From Macrotis lagotis (Eukaryota > Chordata > Mammalia > Peramelemorphia > Peramelidae), in NCBI RefSeq assembly GCF_037893015.1, contig NC_133658.1:638224244-638288243 (forward strand): 64,000 nucleotides of DNA, given 5' to 3'. Under the pieces are notes generated by a model that was not told where the DNA came from, did not search any database, and worked only from the letters and a program-made list of their open reading frames with translations. Every line of letters starts with the position of its first letter. Position 1 is the first letter of the stretch. The position numbers and the translations under genes are program-made. This document shows, piece by piece, positions 21,262-32,300 of the stretch.

Positions 21262-22765
21262 AAAAAAATACAGTTTAGGTAAATGGAAAGAACAGTCCAA
21301 AAAGCCAACAAGGAGAAGAATTGCCCAGATAACAATACAGAAGCTCTTTAGACAAAATAATTCCTTCAAATGTAGAATGGAACTAAAGGAAGATGATGAC
21401 TTTGTGAAAATTCAAGAAATCAATAAAACAAAACCAAAGAATGAAAAGTTAGAAGAAAATGTGAAATATTTCATTGGAAAAAGAACTGACCTGGAAAACA
21501 AATCCAGGAGTGATAATTTAAAAATCATAGGCTACCTGAAAGTCCTTTCCATGAAAACAGCCTAAGCTTCATTTGTCTAGAAATTCTTCAGGAGAATTGC
21601 CTTGATATCCTAGAAACAAGGATTAAAATAGAAATTGAAGAAAATCCACTGGTCACTTCCTAAAAGAGACCCCTAAAGAAACTTCCAGGAATGTTTTAGC
21701 CAAATTACAGAACTCCCAAGTCAAGGAGAAAATATTATAAACAACCTGAAAGAAATACTTCAAATATCATGGAGCTACAATCAGGTTAACAAAAAATTTA
21801 ACGCAAAATTTAGCAGCTTCTACATTAAGGACTCATAGGGCTTGGACTATGATATTCTGGAAGGCAGAAGAGCTTGGATTATAACTAAGAATCAATTACC
21901 CAGCAAAATTGAACATCCCCTTTCAAGTGGGAAAAATCGACTTTCAATGAAATAGGGGGCTTTCAAACTTTCCTATTGAAACAACCAGAGCTGAATAGAA
22001 CATTTGAATTTAAAGTACAAGACTCAGGGGAAACAGTAGAGTTTGGATAGGAAGGGCAAATTATAAGGGATTTAATGATATTGAACTGCTTATATTTCTG
22101 CATGGGAAGATTATACTGATAACTGTTATGAACTTTCTCATTAATTAGGTCACTTAGAAGGAGCATATATAAAGAAAGTATGGGAGGGAGCTGTATATGA
22201 AAGTATAATGGGCAAGAAAAGAATCTATTGTGAGAAGGGAAAGGAGAGGTAGAATGGGGTAAGTTTTTTTTTTACTTAAAAGAGGCAATAAAAAGATTTT
22301 GCAATGGAGTGGAAAGAAGGGAATATGATGGGGAATGAGTGAGCCTTCACTCTTATCAGAAGTAGCTCAGAGAGCAAATAACATACATACTCAAATGGAT
22401 ATGGAAAAGTATCTTACCCTAGAGGAAAATAGGAGAGGAAAGGGATGGGAGAAATGGGGTGAGGGAGAAGGCGGGCAATGTGTACATGATAGAAGAGAGG
22501 GAAGATTGTGGAACAGGGTAGTCAGAAATAACACACTTTTGAGAAGGAACATGGGAAAAAGGGGAGAAAGAATAGAATAAATGGAGGTGGAGAGGAATAG
22601 GACAAAGGGAAATACAGCTAGAAATAGCAACTGTCTCTCACTTTATTTTTCTTGGGGTTTCTCTTTCTTTGGTGGGGAGTGTGCTTATTTTTACAACATG
22701 ACTATTGTAGTAATGTGAAAAAATAATTAAAAATGCTCAAAGAAAGAAATAAAGATTGTGGATGT
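21262..22765 (+). mobile_element. HAL1-like element H3/H5, 3' part (rest of ORF1 and 3' UTR)
   Basis: Resumes ORF1 inside the coiled coil at the point where 15993-17136 stops. 'MELKEDDDFVKIQEINKTK' and 'TDLENKSRSDNLKIIGYLKV' (21377-21545) are readable, followed by decayed C-terminal ORF1 and 3' UTR. It ends near 22765 in an AT-rich tail. The 3' UTR lacks the SINE that H2 and H4 carry. Confidence 0.75.
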
Positions 22766-23205
22766 TAACATGAAAAAACAGGGATAATAATCCCTATAGT
22801 GCTTAATTTGGGATTTTAACAATCAAATGAGAATAATTTCCAAAAATACATTTTAAATTTTTTCCAAGAAAGTTTGAAAACCTTAAAGTGTCTATATGAA
22901 TGTCAACTATAATAAGTAAAGAGATGTATCCCAAATATTTGGCCAATAAATGATGAATTAAATAATCATTTGAGCAAAGAAATTTAAAAAATGTTCTATA
23001 CATGGGTGAATCTCAGATTTCATCAGTGTATGTATTTCTATGATACAGAATATAACCCATCCATGCCTTTTCATTCTAAGAAACTCTACCCTAGTTCTCT
23101 GAAATCCTCCCTGAGGTATTCACCCAAAGTATTAGGAACTTTTCTTTAAATCTCTTGACATTGCATGGATAACAGTAGAACCCATAAAACCAATTCCTCT
23201 GATAA
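22766..23205. other. Unassigned sequence
   Basis: AT-rich DNA with no repeat or gene I can support. Confidence 0.4.
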
Positions 23206-23460
23206 ATTAATAATATTTATATATATAACACTTTAAGGTTTGAAATTTCATGGTTCATCTTATCTCATTTGATCCTCATAATCCCATGAGGTAGATAATT
23301 TTATTATCTCCATTTTAGAGATGGGAAGAATGAGTCTGAGAGAAGTTAAGTAGCATGCTCAGAGCAACATAGCTAGTAAATGTCTGAGATAGGATTTGAA
23401 TTCAAGGCTTTCTAACTCCACATTCAGTACTCTTAATCACTATAACACCAGCTGTCTCTT
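23206..23460 (-). mobile_element. MIR element
   Basis: Near full-length reversed CORE-SINE: 'cctcataatcccatgaggtag', 'ccattttagagatggg', 'agaagttaagtagc' and 'agctagtaaatgtctgag..aggatttgaa' in the expected order. Confidence 0.85.
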
Positions 23461-23876
23461 TATGGGTTATATATTACAATCTACTAATATCCACCATGAA
23501 CCTTGCCATTGATCCTGAGATAACAATGAGAAACTGTGATAGTCTATGATTTTTAGGATTAGAGCATCATTAGAAAAATAATTGTTTTAAAAGTATGGGT
23601 CCTTGTTTCATGGAGAAACTCCAAATCATTAAATGCACAATTTCCCAAAGGTAATACAGGATATTCCTTTCATCAATTCAATTCTGGGTGATTTCATTTG
23701 AAGTGTCTTCAACTTATTTGTATTTGTGGACTCCCACGGAGTGCCAATCAATTGTATTTCTCTTGACATTTGTTCTTGAAGAAGATCATGACAACATGGA
23801 GGTGATGCCATGACAAGCACATGAATTGAATTTGAATGAGGGGATGCTGTAATAAGCGACCAGATATGAATCTGGA
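23461..23876. other. Unassigned sequence
   Basis: Contains a 100-codon chance frame on the minus strand without recognisable similarity. No repeat family recognised. Confidence 0.4.
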
Positions 23877-24003
23877 TGATGGGAGATGACCCTGCAAGAC
23901 AATAAGAGTTAAGTGACTTGTCCAAGGTCACACAGCTAGTAAATGTCGAATGACTTTGACCAGCTTCAAACTCTTATCCTCCTGAAAGTGCTTTGTCCAC
24001 TTT
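23877..24003 (-). mobile_element. tRNA-derived SINE fragment at the edge of the donor segment
   Basis: Reversed CORE-SINE ('agttaagtgacttgtccaag', 'cacacagctagtaaatgt', '...ctttgtccactttaccacc'). Its final ~13-16 bp are the start of block A, so the duplicated segment begins inside it. Confidence 0.8.
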
Positions 24004-24937
24004 ACCACCAAGAAAACACCAATCCAATTGTATATTAAAGTGTGAACAGACAAATGTTCAAAATCATAAAAGTCTCCTGGAAGATGAAAGGAAATACAAT
24101 ATTTGGTTCCCTGTCTAAAAATCTAGCAATATATATACATAAAACTAATATCAATGTTTTGATTTACAAAAGAACATAAAGCAAGTTTTAATAAGAAAAT
24201 GAGAAACTTTCAACACTCCCACCCACATCCCATACAACATAAAGCACTATATAAATGTCAGCTATTCTGATGAATACTAAGCTAGTGGTTTAACACTAAC
24301 AATTTTATAAAAGCTTTATACCTAAACTCTAGAATTGACTATATTTTTCACATTTATGAATGATGGAGCACTTCAAAAATTATTTTTCCATTTCCCAATG
24401 AAAATTAATTATAATCATTTTTTAAAAATATCCCCTCATTGATTGGTAATAAGTTTCAAGCATTTAATGTTCTGCCTTGTCCTACTATCCAAACAAGGAT
24501 GAACACCATAAGATTGCCTTGAAACCAACAACATAATATAGTGGGCTCTGCCACCTACCCTTCTATTAAGAATGTATATAAACCAAGTCAGACAGAGTTT
24601 CCAGGAAATTCTGACTAAGCAAATTTCAAAGAGATAAGATTAAGGGATGAAGAAGATGGCACACTGCTGTACCCTCCCCTTAGAATTTCTTCAGTTGGTA
24701 CTCCTGTCAATAACATGGAAGCTTGGGGTGAGACCACTGGATGAGCTTGCTTTTGAAGAAGCATGATGTTTTCTACAGATAAGACTATCTGAATAAATTT
24801 TTCTTCTATTGGTCATGATGAAAGGGAGATCCAAGAAAACATTACAATGAAGCAATTAAAAATGCTTTTGTTATGGATATCTAGCTTTGATTAGTTTCAT
24901 AATATCACAGGTGATCAATTTCCCATCCAACTGTCTT
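23991..24937 (+). other. Donor locus of the permuted duplicate, order A-B
   Basis: Block A (23991-24285), a 26-bp spacer (24286-24311) absent from the other copy, and block B (24312-24937). The sequence runs on without a break into the SINE upstream and unique DNA downstream, as expected for the original arrangement. Block B holds a TATA-like 'tatataaa' and an AATAAA about 220 bp later, so it could include an old solo LTR. I could not identify termini or family. Confidence 0.8.
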
Positions 24938-25091
24938 TTCACTTTCTCCTTAAGAGAAGTATGTACCACTTATTCATTCCTACTTCAAGTTCCAATAAAA
25001 TGAGATTCATTGACATCTATTGCTCTATTCCCTAGCAACACTGGTATCAAAACTATGTCTTTGTTTTTAGGCAACAGCTTTCCTAAAAAAA

Positions 25092-25290
25092 GTAAGACTG
25101 AAGTTAGTATTGTGGAAAGAACACTGAATTTGATGTCAGAGCACTTGGGTACAAATACCATTTTTACTGCTTATTATCATTTAACTTCTCATGGCTTTAG
25201 TTTCCTGATCTTTAAAATAAAGTTGATCTCTAAGGTGCATACATTAAAAAAATCTATAATCCTATATTACCTTTCCCTCTTGGCCTAGAA
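25092..25290 (+). mobile_element. MIR element
   Basis: Order 'attgtggaaagaacactgaatttgatgtcagagcacttgggt', then 'tttaacttctcatggctttagtttcctgatct', typical of plus-strand MIR. Confidence 0.75.
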
Positions 25291-26370
25291 TTTCACTCAG
25301 AATATACTTAGTAGTTTATGGTTGCTTGTTGAATTGTGACGATATCTGAAAAATATTCTTTTTCATATTCCTCTTCAGTCTATCAATCTCCAAGTATTTA
25401 TGTAAATTTCCAACCCAATATGAAGAATGACCAAAGGTAAATTGTGTGTGATTCTTAAATAGATAGTGTCAGCCACTGAATAAATAGATTTCTCTAGTAG
25501 ATGATGATAATTGGACTATTTGAAATCATAGCATGATCCAGTCTATCAAAGCATGAAGCCCTTCAAAATATCCTGAGACCAGTTCACAGGTGTTGCTGAT
25601 TGAGAAAAGAAATTTTCTGCCATAGGCAAATGAACCACATTTAAGAAGGAATGGAAATCAGTGAGACTTCTTCTCTTGCCTTTGAACAGTCACTTAACCT
25701 TTCTGTTTTCCTTGGCTGAAAACTGAGATGGTGATGACAGGAATATCAAATCAACCTCCCAATACACAAAGGGAACAGAGTAATACATTGTAAAGAAATC
25801 AGAAATAGAAAGTGTTAACTTCTTAGCTGGCATGTCTCTCAGTCAATTATGAAAATGCAATTTGAGCATGCCCAAATAAATATTACCTATGAAAATTAGC
25901 TTTTGGGATCGATGTAATGTCTATTTCTGCATAATTGCAATTTCAGCTGCCATCTTACTACTTATGAGACCATTTGTATTGAGTTCTCATATTTGTCCAT
26001 AGCAAAGGAGAAAAGCAATTTTACCATCACTATAGTCCTGATCAATTGCTTCTAGCAGTATTGAGAAATAGGGTCTTCCTCATAAATGCCTTCATCTTAG
26101 AAACGTTTTAATCCTATGATATAATGTCAGACTTAAGTTCCTATAACATTTTCTTTCCTTTGAGAAGTTCAAAGTGCCACACTTACATTAGTTCCTCTTC
26201 TGTATATCATTCAAGGCTATTTCTATACATAGGGTCAGGGGGATAGAATTTTAACAGTCATGGCTTTTAAATTAACATTGTGCTACTGACTGAGGATGAG
26301 AGCTCTCTCTCTCAAAGCTGGAACAGAAACTATTATATACTGGTTGGAATGAAATGGAAAAAAAATAAAA
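25291..26370. other. Repeat-poor interval
   Basis: No interspersed repeat recognised. Around 25850-26000 the sequence is AT-rich with several TAAT/ATTA and 'cataattgcaattt' motifs and no simple repeat, which is the texture of conserved non-coding elements. There is no direct evidence of function. Confidence 0.35.
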
Positions 26371-27950
26371 GAGGGGAGGCAAGATGGTGAGTAGTATAAA
26401 AACAGCTGATCTCTCCTACAATTTCTCTATGAAGATCTAGACAATGCACCAGACTGACTCCTTATTTGGAAATCCAAGAAAGATATCAGTGAGTCATATT
26501 TCTACCCCATTTTGGCATAGGAAGGCAGAGAGGTCTACAGATACTATAGTTGAAATTTAGTCAGAAACAGACACACTGAACATTATAGTACAAAATCTAA
26601 AAGAAGAAACCTGTGTCCCAAGGGAAGTAGTGGTCCCAAGCCTTCAAAGAGGAACATGATCCTGTGAAATATGCATAAATGCCAATTGCCAGCTCCACTG
26701 TTCACTACGTTCTGGGTCAGAAATTTAGGGTGCATTATGATGAGTTCTCATGTGTCCTAGGTTATGTGTAGAGGTCAGTTTGGAGGTAAACAGTTACTCT
26801 AAGTCTCTGACTTGGGGAAGGAAGAACTCTCACTTCTAGCCTCTAGCCCAGGCGAAAGTTTATAGCAGAATAAACCAAGCAGAAAAGCTAGACAAAAGAG
26901 AATTCTGTCTGTGGATCTTAACCAGCAGAGCTTTCCAGATGGCAGATGGTAGCTGAACCCAGCCGCAGTCTCCGGGAATTTACAGTAGGAACAAGCTCAC
27001 AGGTGTGCTGTTCACATCCAGGGTCAGGAACTTACAAAGCTCATACTAGCAAGGCAGTGATCAGACTTTGGCCTTCATCTGGCAAAACTGAAAGTCTGGA
27101 GATCCTCAGCCTGAGCTGTTGCTGAGATACTGGAATAATATAAAACTCAGTTCCTTCAAAAAAGCAGAAAAAAGATCCAAGAGGATCATCTCAGACACTT
27201 TCTCTAGAAGTGTGAATAGGGCAGTCTAAACAAGAATTTCAAAATCATGAAGTAGACTGGAATAATTAGAAAACATAAAAAAGTATCTTACAAAAAGGAG
27301 ATATGATGGTAATAGGGATATTTAAGACAAAAACTAGAAAAATATGAATTGAAAACACTCACATCCAAAGCCTCCAAGAAAAATATAATGTGGGTATAAG
27401 TTTAAGTGCTATAACTGGAAGACATGGAAGAAGTACTATAATAAGAGTTTAAATATTTTTAATCAAGTATAATAAATAGCTCTAGAGGAAGAAATCAAAA
27501 AGCTATGGAAGAAAAAAATTAAATATAATTAGCACAAGTGTTCAAAAATTTACCCCAGCAACAAAAGTCTTGGAAATTAGAATGGACCAAATAGAGGCCA
27601 ATAACTCCAAAAGAAATCAACAAATATTAAACTAAAATAAAAAACAAAGGAAAATATAAAGTATTTCAAAGAAAAAACAATAGGAAAACAGATTGAGAAG
27701 ATTGTAAAAGTCACTTTTACATTGTCTAAAAGTCTTCCCCCCTCAAAAAAATTATAGTTTTCATTTCAAAAAATTTTAATGGGATACTACCTCAACCTCT
27801 TATTTACAGAAAAAAGTAGACATAAAAAGAATATTTTGATCACCTCATGAAAACAATCTCAAAATGAACACACCCAGGAACATTATATTAAAAATCCAGA
27901 CCATCTAATTCAAAGAGAAAAACAACTGAAATTCAAAGAAATTTCTGTCC
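26371..27950 (+). mobile_element. L1/HAL1-type 5' UTR and decayed ORF1, another subfamily
   Basis: Begins with the LINE leader 'ggggaggcaagatggtgagta', followed by about 800 bp of 5' UTR and then Lys/Glu-rich ORF1-like sequence (about 27230-27950). Short blocks such as 'QIEASNSK', 'EENVKYFK' and late '...NTPRNIILKIQTI' are in the right order but heavily broken. No ORF2 follows directly. Confidence 0.65.
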
Positions 27951-27959
27951 TCTGCTATT

Positions 27960-28480
27960 AGGCAATCTTACTATACCTCACTTATGAACTTATTATTTTA
28001 ATGGGTATAAATGGGGTTCTTCCAAACCTTATCATCCCTTATGAAAATTCCAATGTTACTACTTCCCTTTACCCTCCATGCTGAGAAATCTATTTCATAT
28101 TTTATAGGAAAATTGAGGCCATTCACTAAAAGCTTCTTCCTTTCCGCTCTTCTTCACTTTATATTACTTAGGCATCTTCTTTCATCATCTCCTCCTTTAC
28201 CTCTGACTCTCACAAAAAATTGATTCTATTACTAGTCTAGGCAAATTCCTCCACCTGCACAAGTGATTCCATTTCATCCTATCTCCAAAAGATTGTCCTT
28301 TGGCATCCTAACTCTTTGACTTATTTTCAATTTCTCCTTTCCTACTGCCTCCTTTATTGCTCCATATTAACATTCACACATCTCTTTTATCTTTAAAATA
28401 TCCTTACTTGATTCTTCCATCTTGACTATCATCCTATACCTCTTCTGCCTTTTATGGAAAAATTCCTTGAGGAGGATATT
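27960..28480 (+). mobile_element. L2 LINE reverse-transcriptase remnant, first part
   Basis: Pyrimidine-rich sequence colinear with L2 ORF2. It is interrupted by an L1 3' end at about 28485 and resumes at about 29190. Confidence 0.6.
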
Positions 28481-28484
28481 TATA

Positions 28485-29190
28485 ATAGATATATCTCACA
28501 GTTGGTAGAGTTGTGAACTGATTTAACCATTCTGGAAATCACTTCAGAATCATGCCCAAAGGACAACTAAACTGTTCATATCATTTTCTCCATCAATACC
28601 ACTGCTAGGCTCATATCCCTCCCCCAAAAAGGGAAATGTATCTATTTGTACTAAAATATTAAGAGCAGCTCTTTTTGTCATGGCTAAGAATTAGAAATCA
28701 ATGAGCTATTTATCAATTGGGAAATGGTTAAGTAAGCTGTGTTATATGATTATAAGGAAATATTATTGTCCTATAATAAATGACAAACAGATAATTTCAG
28801 GAAAACCTGGAAAGACTTAAATTAATTGATACATTGTGAAGTAAATGGTATCAGGAGAACCCACATAGTAAAAGCATTATTGTTCAGTGAAGAATTGTGA
28901 ATGATCTAGCTATTCCTAGGAATACAATGATCCAAAGCAATCTCAAAAAGCAAATGATGAAGTATACTATCCACTTCCAGAGAAAGAACTCATATTGTTT
29001 GAATATAGACTGAAACTTGCTATTTTTTGCTTCCTTTCATTTTTTCTTTTGTCTCTTCATAACTAAAATGGTATATATAATCACACGTGTATAACCTATA
29101 TTAATTGGTGGGAGTGGGCAGGGGAGCAAAGAAGGGAGGGAAAGAAGTTGAAACTCAAAACTTTAAATAAAAATATTAAAAAGATGCATC
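28485..29190 (+). mobile_element. L1 3' end inserted in L2
   Basis: Decayed ORF2 C-terminus ('tcaattgggaaatggttaagtaagctg', 'ttcaggaaaacctggaaagactta', 'gtatcaggagaacccacata') and 3' UTR with 'agagaaagaactcatat'. It ends in an A-rich tail near 29190. 5'-truncated insertion. Confidence 0.85.
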
Positions 29191-30190
29191 AACCTCCTCT
29201 CCTCTTTCTTCTTTCCCTGCTGATCTCATCATTCTACCAAAATTATTCAGTTATCAGTGCTTTCATAATGGCCAGATTCAATGGCCTTTTCTTTTTTATT
29301 TTTTAGGGGTTTTTTTTGCAAGGCAATGGAGTTAAGTGCCTTGTCCAAGGCCACACAGCTAGGTAATTATTAAGTGTCTGAGGACTTGAACTCAGGTGCT
29401 TCTGATTCCAAGGCCAGTTCTCTATCCACTGCACCACCTAGCCACCCCCTCAATGGCCTTTTCTTAAACCTTATTCTTTTGGAACTCTTTCTTACCTTTG
29501 ACACTGCCTCTCACCTTTCCTCTTTCATGCTTTTGTTTCTAGGTTTTCAGGACACTACTGTCTCCTGGTTCTTTCCCCATATATCCAACTTCTTTTCCTC
29601 AGTCTCCTTTGCTAGATCCTCAGCTACATCATGCCCCCATGAATCATCAATGTCTTAGAGAGCTCTGAACATTTTTTTCTCCTTCTATACTACTATACTT
29701 GATTTTATCAGTTCCTGTGAATTCAATTACTATCTCTCCTGTTATAACCCAAATCCTACCTATCCAGTCTTAACTTTTCAGTTGACCACAACTGCCTTTC
29801 AGAAATCTTAAATTAGATATACAGTAATCATCTTCATCTTAATATATCCCAAACCAAACTCATTCTTTCCCCCCAAGTCCTCCTCCCCACTTTACTAACT
29901 ATTCTCTATAACTGTAGAGGGCAAAGCCATTGCCTCAGCTTCCCCAGGCTCATAATATAGGGATCATCTTTGACTCTTAACTCACTTACTCCCCATATGC
30001 ATTCCGTTACCATGACTTATTGATTTATGCTTTGCATAATCTCTCAAGTATAGCCTCTTCTTTCCTATGAAACTGCCACCATAATGGTACATAACCTCAT
30101 CACCTCATTCCTAAATTTTTGCAAATTGCAACAGCCTATTGGGTGACCAATTTGTCAAAAGTCTATTTCCAATTCATTCAGTTGTCAAAA
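29191..30190 (+). mobile_element. L2 LINE reverse-transcriptase remnant, second part
   Basis: An open stretch reads 'NGLFLNLILLELFLTFDTASHLSSFML' and 'GFQDTTVSWF.....FSSVSFA' (29454-29613). This is the L2 signature corresponding to 'LLDLSAAFDTVDH..LL' and 'GF.DTALSWFSSYLS.R..SVSF'. Further L2-colinear DNA continues to about 30190. A SINE (29294-29450) is inserted in it. Confidence 0.85.
29294..29450 (-). mobile_element. WSINE1-type CORE-SINE in L2
   Basis: Reversed full-length SINE with a poly(T) start. Perfect 15-bp target-site duplication 'caatggccttttctt' (29279-29293 and 29451-29465). Confidence 0.95.
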
Positions 30191-30204
30191 TGATTTTTAA
30201 AAGT

Positions 30205-30440
30205 ACAATGCATATTAGTGATGGACATAGAGTCAGGAAGACTCATCTTCCTGAGTTCAAGTCAGACTTCAGATGCTTACTGGATATGTGACCCTAGATA
30301 AGTCACTTAACCCTACATGCCTCAGTATCCTCATATATAAAATAAGCGGGAAAAGAGAATGACAAACCACTCCAGCATTTTTGCCAAGAAAATCCAAAAT
30401 GGGGTCATGAGAAGTCAAATAAGCCTAAAAACTGACTGAA
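30205..30440 (+). mobile_element. Mar-1-type CORE-SINE
   Basis: tRNA-like head, 'agtcacttaaccctacatgcctcag', then 'gacaaaccactccagcatttttgccaagaaaatcc', which is the marsupial Mar-1-type tail, ending near the 'ctgactgaa' motif. Confidence 0.85.
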
Positions 30441-30443
30441 TAA

Positions 30444-30585
30444 GGGGCAGCTAGGTGGCACTGGCCCTGGAGTCAGGAGGACCTGAGTTCAAATCCAGCC
30501 TCTGACACTTAATAATCTCCTAGCTGTGGAATCTTGGGCAAATCACTTAACCCCATTGCTTTAAATAAATAAAACAGAAACATCA
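30444..30585 (+). mobile_element. WSINE1-type CORE-SINE, head shortened
   Basis: 'ggggcagctaggtggca' head lacking about 20 bp of the tRNA A-box region, then the complete CORE and an A-rich 'aaataaataaaac' tail. Confidence 0.9.
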
Positions 30586-31840
30586 AATGTGTATTGACAG
30601 ACTGTCTGATTAATTCTCAGAAATGATAAGTTGATTTGAAGGGAAGCTGATATATTCCCTTTCCAGTAGCAATCATAGTAGTGCTTTGATCTTCCCAATA
30701 TAAGAGGTATAGGTGGGCTGCAGTATGCATAGAAAGCAAGATGACAGAAATAACTGTGATGTAAAGTGTGCTCTGGCTTGGTATTCTAGGTTCTGTTACC
30801 TGTAATGTTTCAAATGATCACATAAAATCAATCCAATAGAATAAAAATTAGCATGACAATGTGATAGAGGGCTGCATTCAAAATTATTAGCACATTTCTG
30901 ATCTTCCTAGTTACATGATTTGGGACAAATCACTTAACTTCACTGTGGTTCAATGTCTTCAGCTGAGAAAATGGGCATGTTTAGATAATAATGTCTTTGA
31001 ACCTGCCATACAGTTTTGTTATAAGGCTCAAACCTAATGTATGTAAAATTATTTTAAGGGATCATAAAAGTGAAAAAAAATCTTTAAAATGCTATCTAAA
31101 TAGAAGTAGCATAACATAGTGAAAAAAGAATCTTGGACCTGGATTTAAGGGACCTCAGTTCAAATCCCAGTTCTGTGTGACCAACTCACTTAAGCTCCTG
31201 GGGCTTCTGTTTTCTCCTCTATACAAAGAGAGGAATAATTAAATCTCCATTCCTTTTCTGTATAAGAGAACAGATATATGGAAAACCATAGATGGAAGTC
31301 TCTACATTTTATAAAAGGAGAAAAATTGGGGAAACTTTCTATCTTTAGGAGTATCATAAGCATGTGATTTCATTTGAGGTAAAGTGATGAACTTCACCAA
31401 AACTCTGCAGGAAATTGTCTAGTTCTGAAAAAGTTCCATGTGACCCTCAGCACGGCTTAGGAATCTCTATTGCCTACTTTTTTATGGTTCTTTGTCAGGA
31501 CTTCAGGTCTACCATGTAGTGGAGCTAGGAATCAGCAAAAGGTCAATTTTCTCAACTTTACAAGATTTGACAGACCATTTTGTTACATGAACCCAAGACC
31601 AGAGGAGAGACTGATACCAATAAATACTGGATTATGAAGGAGCTCTATACAGTGGAGTGAACTCTGGAATAAAGGAATTATGTAAAAACCTTATCTCTGA
31701 AATTTAATTCATGTCTGACTTTGGGCAAGTTGATTAACATATCTGGGCTCCAATCTCCCAAAATATAAAATGAAGAGAAGGGACTAGGTGATATGTGAGA
31801 TTCCTTGCAACTCTGTATCTATTATCCTTTTATGACAATC
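30586..31840 (+). mobile_element. Cluster of three MIR fragments
   Basis: Plus-strand MIR-like copies at about 30880-31065 ('gggacaaatcacttaacttcactg'), 31105-31260 ('agttcaaatcccagttctgtgtgacc') and 31630-31830 ('gactttgggcaagttgattaac'). The DNA between them is unassigned. Confidence 0.65.
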
Positions 31841-31867
31841 TAACTTTGGTGAGGGGTTTTGGCTTAT

Positions 31868-32020
31868 TTTTGTTTTTTGTGAGGCAATGGGAGTGGTGCT
31901 GAATGACTTGCTCAAAGTCATAGCTAGTAGCTATCAAGTGTCTGAGGTCATATTTGAACTCAGGTCCTCCTAACTCCAGGGCCAGTACTTTATCCACTAC
32001 ACTGTCTAACTGATCTGACT
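31868..32020 (-). mobile_element. CORE-SINE, reversed, diverged
   Basis: 'ttgtgaggcaatgggag', 'aatgacttgctcaaagtcat', 'aactcaggtcctcctaactccagggccagt' and 'tatccactac' in order. Confidence 0.85.
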
Positions 32021-32099
32021 GTTGAACTTTGGAATGGTTACATGTGGATTTTCTACTTTAAAGGACTAACCACTTAGAGGCATTTCCATCTTTCTCTGT

Positions 32100-32252
32100 G
32101 CTATTTTAAATATATAACATAATAAAATATGCCATAAAATATATAACTGTATATTATATATAATTTTGTTGCCTGAATAATACAGAAACATGTTTTCTAT
32201 CCATTCACTAAAGAATACTTGATATGGTTAAACTGAATATAAAATGAAGTTC

Positions 32253-32300
<48 letters not shown>

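Noticed and set aside
24312-24937. Block B as a solo LTR of an endogenous retrovirus
   Set aside because: A TATA-like box and AATAAA are suggestive, but I could not find TG...CA termini or a flanking duplication, so I left it unassigned.
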